NCBI GenBank assembly: GCA_039000515.1
Contig: JBCFYV010000248.1
Coordinates: forward strand, 1 to 64,000
DNA: 64,000 nucleotides
DNA from: Timema cristinae
Taxonomy: Eukaryota; Arthropoda; Insecta; Phasmatodea; Timematidae
Direction of reading: 5' to 3'
The stretch's first letter is position 1. The number at the start of each line of letters is the position of its first letter. Both the position numbers and the translations under genes were made by a program. Below the pieces are notes generated by a model. It searched no databases, was not told where the DNA came from, and worked only from the letters and a program-made list of their open reading frames with translations. Of this stretch, positions 1 through 12,899 are shown one piece after another.

Positions 1-1320
1 GACGAGTAGGGTACCCCCGGCACTGGGCATGTTGGATGAAGGGGTAGGGGAAAATTAAAGGAGCAAGCTTAACCTAATTTCAACAATAAGCTTTTGTGAA
101 AAGGTATAAATTGTGTCACCCTATACTTCTATGGTACGTATAAATAGGAAATTCATCGAATTACTTAGCTGGTGGCTATGCTCCAGTGGAGGCTAAAAGA
201 CGAAAATATGGGGTGGATTTAGGAATGAGTTTTTAATGAAGTCTTGACTGCGTGTTAATTTGGGGTGGAAGAATTATTTTTCTAGGAGTTTATGAATCGA
301 TGGGTGGGTACCCAAAGAGAGAATTCAGAGAAGGTTTCTAGGGAAGTATGGTAAGAGGGGAAAGACGAATGGTAATTGGTTATTGAGCCCTGTTTAGAAA
401 AATAAATAATTTTTTTGAACTTTTTGACAAAGGGGGGGAATCAAGAACAATTTTAAATTTTTTGTGGTTGATAATGAAAGGCTTGGGAAAGGTTTAGTAA
501 AGAATACCAGGGCTGTGCGTGGGCAAAAGGGGGAAAACGAATCACTTCCTAGTGATTTTAGTAGTTAAATTTAAGATATTAATGTTGGAGTAAGTAGCGC
601 AAGAGTACAAAAGCGAGTAAGAGTGAAAGTCATGGCGAAATTCTCAGGAAATGCTAGCCTGTGCACAAACCCATAATGATATGGCCATTTTTTTTGTTTA
701 ATTCAAGCTGCCCTGTGCAACCTGTGAAAACACTAATGTTTTATATTTTTAATAAATAAACTTTTAAATGAATTATTAATTTTAAAACTAATATTGGTGC
801 ATATTCCAAAATACTGTGTTTTAAGTCATTCTTTTTTCCAAAAGGTTCTACTTAGCACATTAGAAACACGGGGCTTGCTACTTGAAAAACGAAAGGCAAG
901 CTAGGGGGGCTCTAATGACCTTGCCCAAGGTCTAGGGGGTTGAAAACACAAACCTTTCCCTTTCCGCTCGCCCACAACAAATTTGGGCCCAAATGAGTTC
1001 AGCTTTTACACCCCAGGTCATACTGTTCATGTGAACAAGCTAACCCTTTGCCAACAATTAAAAAAAAGATTCAAGATCACAATGTTTTATTTATTAACCC
1101 AATTTTAAGTATAGTTTAAGTAAAATTACATAAAATAAAATATAAAATTAATTGAAAAATAATAGTTAGTATACGTAACAAGCTTTAAAAAATACACAAA
1201 TTTAAATACATTGATTTTATGTTAGGTATTCTAGTCAAAAGTATTATCATGTATTTGGCAAACACATTAACCACTCTTTCAAATTTAGGTTTTTTCAGCA
1301 CTAATAGAGGGGGAAAAGGG
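1..1320. other. Gene-free AT-rich stretch
   Basis: No sustained coding frame and no repeat family recognised elsewhere in the window was found here. The sequence is AT-rich with scattered short runs of A, T and G. It lies at the window edge and seems to share the indel-prone character of the following 13 kb, so absence of a feature is weak evidence. Confidence 0.5.
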
Positions 1321-2100
1321 TTTGGGGGGGGGGGAGCTAGGGTGGGTGACGAATCTTTTTTAAACCCGTAGTTGACGGTAAATCTTGTTTTCTTTAGTAG
1401 AAGGGATCAGGAGTTTTAATAGTTTCTTTTATTTTTTGTTTTACAATAACGTTTTAAATTAGCCCATTGTGATTTTATATAATTAGTACCCCCCCCCCCC
1501 CCCCCTTCCCCCCCCCCCCCCCCCCGGGGTAAAAAAAATTTAAATTTGGTAAAGAAAATTCCCCCCCCCCCTGGGTAAAACCCCCCCCAAACCCCTTTCC
1601 AAAAAAAATAACCCCCCCCAAAACCCCCCCCCCCTTTTGCCCCCCCAAAAATTTTTAAAAACCAAAAAAAACCTTTTTAAAAAACCCTTTTTTTTTTTTT
1701 TAATACAGTCCTCCCCACCACTTATAGCCCCCTCCCTTTTTTTTATCCTCCCTCCAAATTTTCATCTTTTTCCTCACCTCTACCCCCCACCCCCCTTTCC
1801 CCAAACCCCCATTTTTTCCCTTCAAAAACTTTTTTTCCAACGACTATATAAAATACTATCGACATTTTTATGAGGAATAAATTAAATTTTCAAAATAAAA
1901 TAAGCCTGCTACTCCCTGAAATGTAGCTTTATATTGTGAAAAAATTTTTTAAAAATGGGCCCCAGAAATTTTTGGGGTTTACCCCATTACAAAAAAAAAG
2001 AACAAAAAAAAAAAAAATAAAATCTTTCCTCTTTATAATATTATTTTAAAATACAAACAAAGAATCCCAAAAGTCAGGGTTGTGATTTCACCATTTCAAA
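1321..2100. repeat. Homopolymer-dominated stretch (poly-C, poly-G, poly-A/T)
   Basis: Runs of one base dominate: a G run near 1,324-1,334, almost continuous C from about 1,491 to 1,526, then alternating blocks of C, A and T to about 2,000. The only open frame (1,637-1,873) is rich in Phe, Pro and Lys because it reads through T, C and A runs, so I do not call it a gene. The pattern looks more like homopolymer expansion by basecalling or consensus error than a biological repeat. Confidence 0.7.
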
Positions 2101-2919
2101 ATGATTTAGAAGAAAAAGGTAAAATAAAATAATTTTCTTAAAAATTTACTTAATCAGTGGCGCACCCAGTCCTTTACTTTGGGTGAGGCATTCAATCAAG
2201 GGGTGTAGTAAGAATGACATTTGATGGAGAAGCGGGTTCGGGGTTGCACAGCCTGCTAAGCCCTGAAGGCCAAGAATAAATTTTTGAATATTTAAAAGCT
2301 TTTATAAATCATTTTTGGAGTAAATTTTATAGTATTTAAAGAGATTTTAAAAAATTCAATGATATCGTAAACTAGTATGTGTGTGTTTTTTTAATTTTTA
2401 ATTTTGTGTGTAATGGTAAACTTTTTGAATATTAGGCCCTTTAAATCATAAGGTTGATCTTAAAATGTTGCTTATTTCATTAGACACATCTTCAATACCC
2501 TGTTTGCCCCTCTCCCCCCCTTGGGGGCAAACCCCTGCTTACAACAAAAAATATGTAAATATCTTAGCAATAAAGCAATGACGTAGGGGATAGAGTATTA
2601 AAAGTCCGAGATAATCTCCCCTGTGGGTTTGACAGAGTTTACGCATCTAAATAGCTCCTGGAGCATAAATTCTCAAATTTGGGGGGCTCGTTGTTTTTTA
2701 GCAGCATTGTGTGAGATAATTGGCTTAAAAAATAGTTTTTTAAATTTCAACGTGAGTTGACACCCACTGATTCCCCTCATCAAATCTGATGGACGCTTGA
2801 ACCCATTTATCCTTTAATTTTCCCCTTTTTATGATTGTTTTCTATGAGTTTTTGCTAACTGTGTGCTTTTATTTACACTAGGGTAATTGAATAGGCTCTG
2901 TCGTTCTTATGCATTCAAA

Positions 2920-3242
2920 ATTGCCTAGTGGTCTAGTGGTCATAGGTTTTTGTCTACGAGCCCAGAGGGCCCAGGTTTTTATTCCCCAAACGCGTCCAGA
3001 TTATCTGGGGGAAACAGTGGGTCTGGAACGGGGTTGATTCAGCCTAGGGTGGATAAAAAAAGGAACACTCGAATAAAAAAGTAGTGGTTCCGGATAGAAA
3101 ACTGAGCTTAATGCTTGGAGTCATCGTTGTGCTGACCACATTACACCCTTTATCTCAAGAGTTGGGACTAATTCGCCAAACAGTTTGGTAGCCACTCGGT
3201 AGGGATATCCCGAAAACGGGGTGACACCATGGAGCTACTTTT
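2920..3242 (+). mobile_element. SINE-D copy (tRNA-derived)
   Basis: The copy aligns by eye with two others, at 42,127 (+) and 61,077 (-). Shared landmarks in order are the head GTCTAGTGGTCA (A-box-like), a central CAGTGGGTCTGGAACGG block, GAAAACTGAG, GTGCTGACCACATTACACCC, and a terminal GACACCATGGAG. The head resembles a tRNA A box. The B box is poorly preserved here, with expanded T and G runs. It is non-coding and would have been moved by a LINE reverse transcriptase. Confidence 0.75.
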
Positions 3243-3295
3243 ATTACATTCTGAGTGAATTTGGGAATCATCGTTATGAAAAATAAGAGAAGGAG

Positions 3296-3385
3296 AATAT
3301 GGGGGAGGGGTTTGGGGGCCCTCAAAATGCCCCTAAGATAGAATAGGGTTTTAAAGGGTAAATAATAAATTTTCGAGAACCACTG
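3296..3385 (-). mobile_element. hAT-like terminal sequence, partner end not found
   Basis: Read on the minus strand from 3,385, the sequence starts CAGTGGTTCTCGAAAA and soon runs into GGGGGCCC-rich sequence. That layout is familiar from hAT transposon ends. I could not find the matching opposite end or an 8-bp duplication, so this is a family resemblance only. Confidence 0.3.
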
Positions 3386-3639
3386 TTCTATAGGAACACC
3401 TTCAAAAAAATTTTCTTTGAAATAATCTCTTGACTTTCCCGGACAACGGTAAATCTCCCCCAAACTCTTAGAAAAGAGCATAACTATTAGTTTTTTCTCG
3501 GAATACGCCACTGATAAAAAGTAGAAAATTTGAAGAATAAAAGTGCACAATGGGAAAGTTTGCAGGTCAAATAATTCACTTTTTTAAGAGCATGGATGGA
3601 ATGTCGAAATAAATGAAAACATATAAAAAAAGGGGCTTA

Positions 3640-5660
3640 AGCTGAGTTGAGTGTTTTAAAGATTGCGTGAAGCTACGGTGGGGGGGAAACTTTAAATGAT
3701 ATGCATGGTGCAATAAGCTTTTGAGAGAAAAGAAAGAAGCATAAAAACGAAGGATTGTTTTTGAAGGTGAAACAGATCAAATCAAAGAAATTAGTAAAGG
3801 ATAGAAGGGAAAAAAATGAGATTTAAAAAAGGGAGAAAGAAGGAAAATGATTTTGAAGGAAATAAGCTTTCCCGGAAGGGGATAAGAAACAAAACAAGGA
3901 GGGGCAAGGATATACTTATTTCATTAAGAATAAAGGTAGTGAGAGGGATCTGGGATGAAAAACGTATAAAGGGGCGATGAAGAGATATGTTGAGCAATTG
4001 TATGGTGAAAACTAAGATAAAGTAGAAAAAAATTGGGAAAAATGTTATTTTGGGAGTGAAAAAAATTAACGAGGATGGGGTATTAAAAGCTTTTAAAGTG
4101 TTAAAGAATGGCAAGGTTTGCGGGAGAAGTTGGGATGAATTAAAAATGCTTAGGGTGGGAAGCATGGTACAACTGCCAATTTGTGAAATTTGGGTTTTCA
4201 TTGTGTGAAACTTAGAATTCAAATGTTCCAAATGATTGAAAGAATGCTGTCACCTTTTCCCTTTTGGGACAAATTCAAAGGAAGAAGAGTGAATGAAAGA
4301 GTTAAATGGGGCAATTATTTTGTTGAGTCGTCCAGCAAATTTTTTTTGGAGAGTATTAATTGGGAGGATGTGTAAAAAAACTTCAAAAAAATTTTGGGGG
4401 TGTGAAAATGGGGTTTTTTTATGCCAAGTAAAACTTGTAGGGACCAGAAATTTACACATAAAACACATTATTGGGATAAATATGCAAAAAGAAGAAAATG
4501 TATAGTTTTTTTGTTGAGTTGGAGAAAGCATACTATCGGGTGATGTGAGTGTGCTGTGAAATGTTCTTATAGAGAATGATGTAGAGGGATGGTTAGTAAA
4601 GCAATTAGGGCATTTAAATTTAATTTGGAAGTAAATCGTGCGTTAGTGTGGATCTAGCTTTTAACAAAAGGTTTTTACTTTGAACAAGGTGCTAGAAAAG
4701 ATTGTGTTATCTCTCCATGATTAAAATAATGTATAGAGGGATAAGTATATTAAGGGTTTATTGTGAAAAGCATTTGGTTTTTCAAATGAGCAATGCAAAT
4801 GTGAGAGTGTTTTTTGTGTACAAACGAGGCCATATTAATACTGAGAATGAAAGTGACTTGCCGATTGCATTGAATTTTCCCTTTTAATGTGGCAACAGAC
4901 AGAATGGATCTTCAATAAATGAAAACCCAAAAAAAAAGGGGGATTGTTTTTAATAGGGTTGGTTAGAAAAAAATAAAAAACTAGTAAAAAAGAAAAACTT
5001 TTTAAAAAAAAGTGAATAAAAAGGTGTATATGAAACAGAATGTTTTTTAAAAAAAAAAAAAATATATTGTGAAATTTACAGATGGGTTTAAAAAGGGATA
5101 TCGGGGAGTGTTTGATGTAAAGCGGACTATTTCAAAGAATAAAGTTGAAAGAGGCAAACAAGGGGATAAGTTGGGTTTAAAGCCAAAATTATTGTATGGG
5201 TGTGAAATGTTTAGTTTTTAGGGGGAAATACAAAAGCAAGGTGAATTCGGTTGGAATGAACTTGAAATACACGGGAAAAACTTGTATGGACCAAATCAGT
5301 AATGAGTGGGTGTGGAAAGGGGTGATATTTTTAGGGGGGAAACCAAAAGGTCACGTGAAAATGGTCCCTTTCGTTTGTTTGGGCATGTTGAGAGTATGAG
5401 TGTGGGTTTGAGTGGGTGAAAAAAAAATACTCCCTAAATGAGGAAAAAGGTATGGAGAAAAAAGGGAAAGGGGGAGGTCCCCGTAAAAACTTTGGGTTTA
5501 AAAGTTCTATAAAAAGTGTGAAAAAGATAAAAAATTTAAAAAGTCTTAAGAATAAAAGAAACCCTGTAGGACTTTACAGTATGTATGTTGTTAAAGTGAA
5601 GGGAGTATTCCCAAAGCTAGGGAAGGTAAAAAAAAGTTATTTTGGGGAAGGGGTTTAAAT
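3640..5660 (+). pseudogene. Decayed non-LTR retrotransposon reverse transcriptase
   Basis: Pieces of one RT reading direction appear in the right order but in shifting frames. They are a linker segment with KRYVEQLYGEN (about 3,980-4,010), LKVLKNGK (about 4,100), ILLSRPANFFWRVLIGRM (about 4,310-4,370, the NYRG.SLLS region), VELEKAYYRV (about 4,520, motif A with the key Asp replaced by Glu or lost), ENDVEGWLVKQL (about 4,575), FEQGARKDCVIS near 4,680-4,710 (motif B region), LLYGCEM (about 5,190), ISNEWV (about 5,300) and GKGGGPRKNF (about 5,465-5,490). The last resembles the G.GRPRK.W C-terminal motif of RTE/CR1-like polyproteins. Many frameshifts and stops are present. Some are probably sequencing indels, so true decay cannot be judged. 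The clade is unresolved, and no endonuclease domain was recognised upstream. Confidence 0.75.
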
Positions 5661-5724
5661 AAAGAAGTTCTTGTGTGTGTGCTGTAAAGCCCCCAGTTTT
5701 TCCCCAGCCTATAAAATAACAATT

Positions 5725-6022
5725 TCGATTATGTATGATGTATGTATGTATGAAGTATGTATGTGTGTATGTTTTGTATGTATTATTTTTATGTATGGGA
5801 TGTATGTTTTTTATGTATTAAAGTATGTATAATTTTGTATGTATGCAGGGTTTTAAAGTATTTTGAAAGTATGCGGGTTTTTGCATGTATTTTAAAAAAT
5901 GCAAAGGGAGCATGTATGTATGTATGTATGTTTTATGTATTATGTTGTATTTTTGTATGTATGTATGTAAAGTAGTATGTATGTTTTGTATGCAGTATGC
6001 ACGTACGCATGTATGTATGTGG
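5725..6022. repeat. (TATG)n microsatellite, interrupted
   Basis: Repeated ATGT/TATG units run through the region with short unique interruptions, ending in GCATGTATGTATGTGG. Open frames here on both strands are Tyr/Val/Cys/Met-rich or His/Thr/Ile-rich translations of the repeat and not genes. Confidence 0.85.
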
Positions 6023-6029
6023 ATACTTT

Positions 6030-9000
6030 TAAAAAAAATGTCACGGCCCTTCTCCCCACTAAAACCCAAAAAAAAGCACCAAATTTTATATTTCCCCCCT
6101 TTTAAAACCCCTTATCAAGAAGGCTCTGGAACAGCACCGGAAGTGATAAAACCGATGGGTTTTTTGGACTGCCCTCGAAAACAAGGGTTTCCCCTTCCCC
6201 TTTCCCGGCCCAAAACCTTATCAACAAAAACAAATTTTCCCCCCCTCCCCCGTAAAAGAACCGGGGTTGGGGCCGCCCTTTTTTTTGTATTTTAGGGTGT
6301 TTCAACCTCTCAAAGTTTGGGGCTTAAACTTCAAAAAATAGATTTTTAAAAAAACCCCCTTTGTTTTTCCCACAGTTATTATTAGAATTCGTTTGGGAAA
6401 TTAAATAAATAAATTATAATAAAATTTTTTTAATTAAATTCTTTGAAATTTTTTAGGAATAAAAATTTGGGGTAAACAAGACCCACCACGGCTTAATGAA
6501 AGATTTAATTTGACCCGAAAGTTTGGGGTGATAAACCTTACAGTGTTCCACTAGGGGGTTCAAATATTAAAACCCCAAGTTGGCATTTTCAACCCGGGGC
6601 CCCTCAAAACAAAAAATTTTAAACCCCCAAATTTGGGAACCATTGAATACCATCCCCCCCTTTTTCCCCTTACCATAACCCCAAAAAAACATTGTTTTTT
6701 AATTTTTAAAAAAACCTTTACTTTTTTGGCCCCCCAAAGGTTTGGGGGTTAAACCTTTTTGCCATTTGGGTTATTCAGGAAAAAATTATTTTTTAAAGTT
6801 TTTTTCCCCTTCTTTTTGTTTTTCGCTTAATAAATTGAACTTTAAAAATCTACATTTTTTAAATTTCGCTTGTTGTTTCCCGGGTTGTATTCCCTTTTGG
6901 TTTAAAGCTGGGGGGTTTCTACATTAGATAGCAACTAAGGGGTTAAACCAACTTAAACCACTTAAAATCAATCCCCCCAATTTGGGTTTTTCACCCCAAA
7001 CAAAAAAGGGCCCCGGGGCCCCACAACCCTTTTAAACTTTAATGCAAATCACTCTGCCCTTTTTAGTTTTTTGGGAAAAAAAAAAGACTTTACAGTTTTT
7101 TTTTTTTTTTTTTTTTTTTGTTTTTTTTTTTGACGGAACCAAAAAAAACCAAAAAAACACCCAAAACCCTTTTAGAAAAAAACCCAAAACCCCCGGGTGT
7201 GGAAAAAAACCCTAAATTCCCTTTATAATCCCAGTTTCCCCAGCCAAGGGGTTTTAAAAAACCCCCACAAAACTTTAAATTGGGGGTTGGAATTGCTTTT
7301 TTTAAAAGGGGCAATTTCAAAGGCAATTTAACCCCCCTTTTAAAATACCCTTACCAAAATTCCTTTTAATAACTTTAAAAAACAGTGCCTTTTTTTTAAT
7401 TTTTCCATAAAAAATTTTGGATAAACCCTCTTAAATAGATAGACCCAGTACCAAAAAAATGGTCTTGTTCTATTGACCGCATACATAAGGACCAACCCCC
7501 CAAAAAATTTTTTTTAAAAATTTTGAAATCTAAATAAATACATCCCCCTTAAAATTTCCCGGGCTTAAAAAAAATTGAAAACTTTTTTTCCATTGGTGTG
7601 GACCCTATCTTGACTTTTCCAAAACCAAACCCTTTAAATACTTTACTCTAAATTTTTTTGTTTTTGGGCTCAGTTCCAAGCCCCAAAACCCATTTTTTTG
7701 ATTTTGGTTTAAAACAATACCCAAGTATTGGTTGCCAAACTTAAATCATTCATACAAAACATTTTTCTTAAATAACATTTAAAATCAATTTTCCCCCAAA
7801 AAATTTCTTTTTTTCTTTTCCTTTAAAATTAAAAAAAAAAAATTTTTTTATTCCAACCAAACAAAAAATAAATACAACCCCCTTTGCCCCCTCAAGGGTC
7901 CAACCAATTTAAATATGTAAAAAAAAATTTTTTTTGGGAAAAAGCCGAAAAACCAGATCCCTTTTTTGTTATTGGTTTTCATCCAAATTTTCCAAAATAT
8001 TTGGGGTGACTTCTTTAGGCCATATATTTTACCTTTGTTGAGTTTAACAAAATATTAATCCCTTGCGGTTTTAATTTCCCACAGGTTTAATCCTGTAAAA
8101 TTCTTCCCCCGAAAATTTGCCATACAAAAATACCTCCCCAAACATCCTTTAAAGGGGAAAGGTTAAACTGCTTAAATTTTTCAAAATCAATTTCAAACGA
8201 AATGTTTGGTTTATTTTTCCCAACAGGAGCATAAAAACATTTTAACATTTTTCAAAACTTTTTCTTTTATTAAAACCCCTTTTGGGTTTTTTTATTACCC
8301 AACCGTGCTTTTAATTTAAATAGGTTTTTTCCCCCACTTTTCCCTGTTTTCAAACTCCCGTAGAACCCCATCTAATATTTTTTTATCCCTTTTTTTTTTT
8401 TTGGGGTTGGCCCCTTCTGTTTTTCCATGTTGGGTTTTCAAATAAATACGTTAAATTTTTTGTTTAAAAGCATCTTTCCCCCTTTTCAGGTTTAAAAAAC
8501 CCATTTATTGGCCCTTTTCTTTTGAGTTTGGGGGTCTTGGGGAAGGGGCCCGGTTTTTAAAAAATCATTTCAAAAAACTTTTTGGGGCCCTAAAAGTTTT
8601 TTTATAAATTACCTTCCCCCTTTTCTTGTTCCCCTCAAAGCTTTCTTGTGATTTTTTTTAAAAAGGTTGCTTCGGGGGTTTCCGGGATCCCCAAATCTTT
8701 AACCCCGCTTATGATTTAAAACTCCCGATTTTCAATCACCCCCCCGAAAATTTTATCCTTTGGGTTTTTAAAAAAGTTTCATTGTCTTTTTCCAAAAGCT
8801 ACATTTTCTTTTACTTTTTCCCGTGGGGGTTTATGTTTGGGAAAGTAAATTTCCCGGTTTTCCTTTTTGGAAATTTTCTCCCGGTAAACCAATGAAAAAG
8901 TTCCATTTGCCCTCTTTTGGGCCCCATTTTTGGGATTTCTGGGTTTGGGGGCATGTTCAATTTACCTTTGAACCGAAAATCTTTTAAATGGGTTTTCAAA

Positions 9001-12000
9001 AAAAACTTTAAAGAAACCAAAAAGGGTTTAAAATAGATTTTGGCAGGAAAAATTGGCTTTTTTTTTTAGTTTTAACCCCCAAATTGGTGGCGGGCTTTCC
9101 GCTTGCCCATACAATTTTTATTTAAAAGGGTTCTTTGCTAAAAAAAAAATCATGAGGCTTCCACCAAAAAAGGTTAGGAATTAATTTCCCTTCTCCACCC
9201 TTCCCCTTTGCTCAAAAGGAATTAACCGGTCAGAATTTTTGGTTCTAACGCTTTCCATAAAAATCCCTCTTTATTCATTTGGGTTTTAAAAAAAATCATT
9301 TCCCTCCCAACAAATTTGGGGACTTTTTTTCCCCTTCCCGTTTCCCCTTCTTGGGTCGGGTATGTTTTTTAAAAAAAATTTTTACATTGTTCGTCCCCCT
9401 TTTCTTTTTTTTTTGATGGAAATACAAAATTTTTTTAGCCAAATAATCGGCCCTTTTTTAAACCCGAAAATACTTTTTTAACCCCCAAGCGATGGGACTT
9501 CCATTGGTCCCCCGCAAACATCCAGTGTACAAGTTTACAAGTTCGCGTTATTGACGTTTTACTTTTTCTTTTGGGTGGTAATTTAAGCATTTTTTTCCTT
9601 TTTTGAAAAACTATCACCCTTGTTTCATTTTGCTTCAAAAATTTTTTTTAAAATTTTTCTCCCAAAATATTTTTTCACATATTCCACATTCTGATGATCT
9701 AAACAAATTTAATTCCACTCGTTAGACTGCCTTCCCAAAAAACCCAAAAGCACATGTTTTTTTGAACAAAATTTCATAATATTTCATCTTGTTATGCTAT
9801 TCCGATTGCGACATTTACCGCCCTTTTTTTATTTTTTCACAACGATAACGAAATTTTGAAACCCTTTTCCCCTAACTACCCACAGAAAATAATTAAACCT
9901 CTTTTGGGGACATACAATAATTTTGTTAAAATTTTTTTTATCCATTCCTCTTATTGGTATGTTTTTATTAACCTTTTCATACCCCCGCGTCCAAATTGCT
10001 TATCCCCTATCAAAATATTTTTAGTAATGGGAAAATTTTCGTGTATTTTGCAAATAATTCTTTTTACGTGTCAAAGTTCATTTCCCCCGGTATCACTAAC
10101 TAAATTTGGTTATTTTGAATTTTAGTATAAATGCGCCCCTTTTATCTTTAAATTTAGTTTGCAATTATTCCCTTTTTACCGAAATTTTTTTAATCGATTT
10201 TAAAATTCATTAATTGATAACCGATCTTTTTTAACAAATGCAGGGCCTTTTTTGATGATTTTAACAGCCTTTTTTGGGGAGCCCCCCCTTTTTTTGGCCA
10301 CATGTAAAATTTTAAAACCACACTTTGGTAACTTTTGCAAACCCCCATGCCTTTGAAGTCCCTACATTTCCGGTACATATTTCTTTTTTGCCGCTCCCCC
10401 CAAAACGGGGGGGGTGTGCTTTAAACCCATAAATGTTTTTTTTCCCGGGTTGGTACATACCCCGGGGGGCTGCGACAAAAGGTTTGAACTTACTTGGTAA
10501 CCCCCTTAATTCTTAAATGTTTGAAAGTTGTCAGTTTTTTTTTTTTTTCATCTAAACTTTTTTTCCTCTATTTCTTGACTTCGAAAAAAAAAAATTTTTA
10601 AAAAAACCCCTTTTTTTTTAAAAATTTCATCAGAAGAACTCCTTTGTTCTAGGTGAAAAAGGTTTTAAAATTTCTTCTAACCCCCACATTTGTCCCCTTT
10701 TTTCCCTGGCGTTTTGTTTTGATTAGTCCCAAAAACTTTTTCAAAAAAAATGTTTTACAAAATTTCCCCTTTACCCTTTCCCTACCCTTTTAGACCATCG
10801 GGGTTTTTTGGTGCTTTTTTCCATTTTTTGTTTTTCCCCAAAAACCCCGGCCGTATAACCCCTTGCATGTAGTATAAACTTTAATTTGGAATGTCCAAAA
10901 ATTTTTTTGACTTACGCTCTTCGCACCCATGTTTAAATCTTTTTTCCCAATCTTTAAACTTTTTGGGGAAAAAAAAGACACTACCAACCCTTTTTCCTGC
11001 GACATCACCACGCCGGTTGCATAAAAATTTTTTTCCCCCTCCCTTTTTTTTTCCCTTTAATCCCCGCTAAACTGTGACCAAACTGTTCAGTTATTTTAAA
11101 GGGCGTGGGAATTTAAAAAAAATGGAAAATTTGGGGGGGGTTTTTAAAAAAAACTTTTAATTTTAATTAAATGATTTATTGCAAAAAGACGACCAGTGCT
11201 TTTAAAAACATTACAACCCCCCAAAGGGGTTTTAAAAACATTACAGGGCCACAGGGGTTCCCCAAAATTTAAATAGGGTTTTCCTTTTAAAATTTTTTTC
11301 CCCTTTTGGGGGGAAATTTTAAAACCAAAATTTCTGGGGAAATTTTCGAAATTTAAAAAATTTGACGGTTTAAGGATTGGGGGCCTTTTTTAAATTCAAA
11401 ACATACTTTTCTTTAAATTTTCCTTCCCTTTTTTACACACCCGGGTTGGGGGCCCGAAAAAACTGGGTCGAAATTCCAATTTTGGGGGAAAAAAAGTGTA
11501 TTTTTGTTCAAAGAAAATTTTAAAATTTTTTATTTTAATTTGAATGTTTTTTTTCAAAAAATATTTTTCTAGCATAAAATGGTCTTTATCCCAAAAGCAT
11601 ATCTTCTGCCCCTTTTTTATCCTTAAAAAATTTATTAAAAAAAAATCTTATAAAATAAAATTTAAAAAATCTATATGTAATATCTTTCAAAAAAAAAATC
11701 CAAATTGGAAAAATTTTTGAAAATAAACTCTTAAATTTTTTCAAGGGGGAAATAAAATTTTTAATTTTTTATTTTTTTTAAAATTAATTTAAATGGGAAA
11801 CTTTTTAAACCCGCAACCTTTAAAAAGTCCCTTTATTGGGGGTTAATTTTTTTTAAAAATTAAAATATGATTTAAAATTTTCTATTTTAAACAAATTTAA
11901 AGGGGAAAATATTTAAAAAAATTTTAAAAGGGTTTTAAGGGTTTCCAATTTTGGTTGTTGTTAAAAAATAACTTACTCTCTACTATTTAAACTCTTAAAA

Positions 12001-12540
12001 CCCCCTTTAAAAAAGGGCCGAAAATAAAATTGTTACTTGATAAATTTTTCCTGCCCGGTTTTAGTCATTAAGCTTAAACCCTTTGGCTTACTTTGACTGG
12101 GGGGGGCCAACCTTTGGCCAAGTAAAACTGCTAATCTAAAAAATTTTAAAAGGAAGGAAAGGAATTTGGGTTTTTGATAAAAAATTAAAAAATGCCCTTC
12201 AAAAAATTTTGGGGGGAAGAAAAATTTTTAAACATTTTGCTCTGGTCGTAAATACTAGGGTTTTTTCACAAAAAATACAAAAAGGAAAAAATTTTTTTCA
12301 AAATTTTTATTATTTCGATATCTGCGTGCACTTGTTGAACCGACAGATTATATCATTTATGACTCAAAACCCAACTTAAATTAGGAACCTGCACCCCCTC
12401 CAGCCCCGGCCGCTAAATTTAACCCCTGTGAAAGGGGGGAAAACCCCACATTTCACCAAAACACAGCCTGCCAGGGGCAACCCTACTCTTACATCTGTAT
12501 ACAGACACGCTTCCCAAAATGACTAAAAAGTCCCATCAAC
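6030..12540. other. Long homopolymer-inflated stretch, no resolvable gene
   Basis: About 6.5 kb with very frequent runs of A, T, C and G of 4 to 20 bases. Short minus-strand frames (for example 8,811-9,020, 9,435-9,638, 10,190-10,378, 10,790-11,011) are Lys/Phe/Gly/Pro-rich and contain no motif I recognise. A transposon ORF may be hidden here, because frame is lost at each run, but I could not identify one. A T-run near 7,097-7,130 gives a poly-Lys frame on the other strand. Confidence 0.6.
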
Positions 12541-12552
12541 ACTTAATTACCC

Positions 12553-12815
12553 TATTTTTATTATTAGCACCCCGTCTTACTACCCGTTTTGGGGTTTTAC
12601 GCACACCTAAGTAAAAATTTTGGGAGGGATTGTGAGATGAAATGAAAACCTACAGTTTTAACTGGAACCGAACCAGGGTGGTGACCTGGCATTCACACTT
12701 TCAAAGATTCTTGTAAAGGGGTTTTAAATTTTGGAAACAGATAAATCTGTGCCGGGACCGAGGAGAACCCCCGGCTGCCAGCCAAAAAGTCTACACCTTA
12801 CCCTAATTACCAATA
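12553..12815 (-). mobile_element. SINE-B copy with many homopolymer indels
   Basis: On the plus strand this begins with the SINE tail in reverse (TTATTATTAGCACC, then CGTCTTACTACCCG), followed by GTGAGATGAAATGA, ACCTGGCATTC, AGATAAATCTGTGCCGGGACC and a head ending near CTACACCTTACCC. Compared with the clean copy at 49,715-50,024, the palindrome ACCCGTTCGGGT here reads as an expanded form with a T run and a G run. It therefore serves as an internal standard for the poor sequence quality of the region. Confidence 0.85.
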
Positions 12816-12899
12816 GGGTGTTATATATTTTATGTTTAACAGTAATAATTGTTTCATAAAATACAAATTGTTTAGTAAGGAAAATAAATCCGGGAATAA

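Larger units (their letters stand above)
2156..3515. mobile_element. Possible TIR-bounded element carrying a SINE
   Basis: The left end reads CAGTGGCGCACCCAG and the right end is the reverse complement of CAGTGGCGTATTCC, so about nine terminal bases match as an inverted pair. CAGTGGCG-type ends are common on DNA transposons. No convincing target-site duplication is visible and the inner sequence beyond the first ten bases does not match. A SINE-D copy lies inside. The pairing may be chance or two unrelated ends. Confidence 0.2.

Noticed and set aside
5757..6295. Tyr/Val/Cys/Met-rich frames
   Set aside because: They are read-through of the TATG microsatellite and homopolymers.
8811..10378. 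Possible transposase on the minus strand in the homopolymer-rich zone
   Set aside because: A few Lys-rich peptides vaguely suggest piggyBac-type order, but no motif could be aligned with confidence and frames are unreliable.
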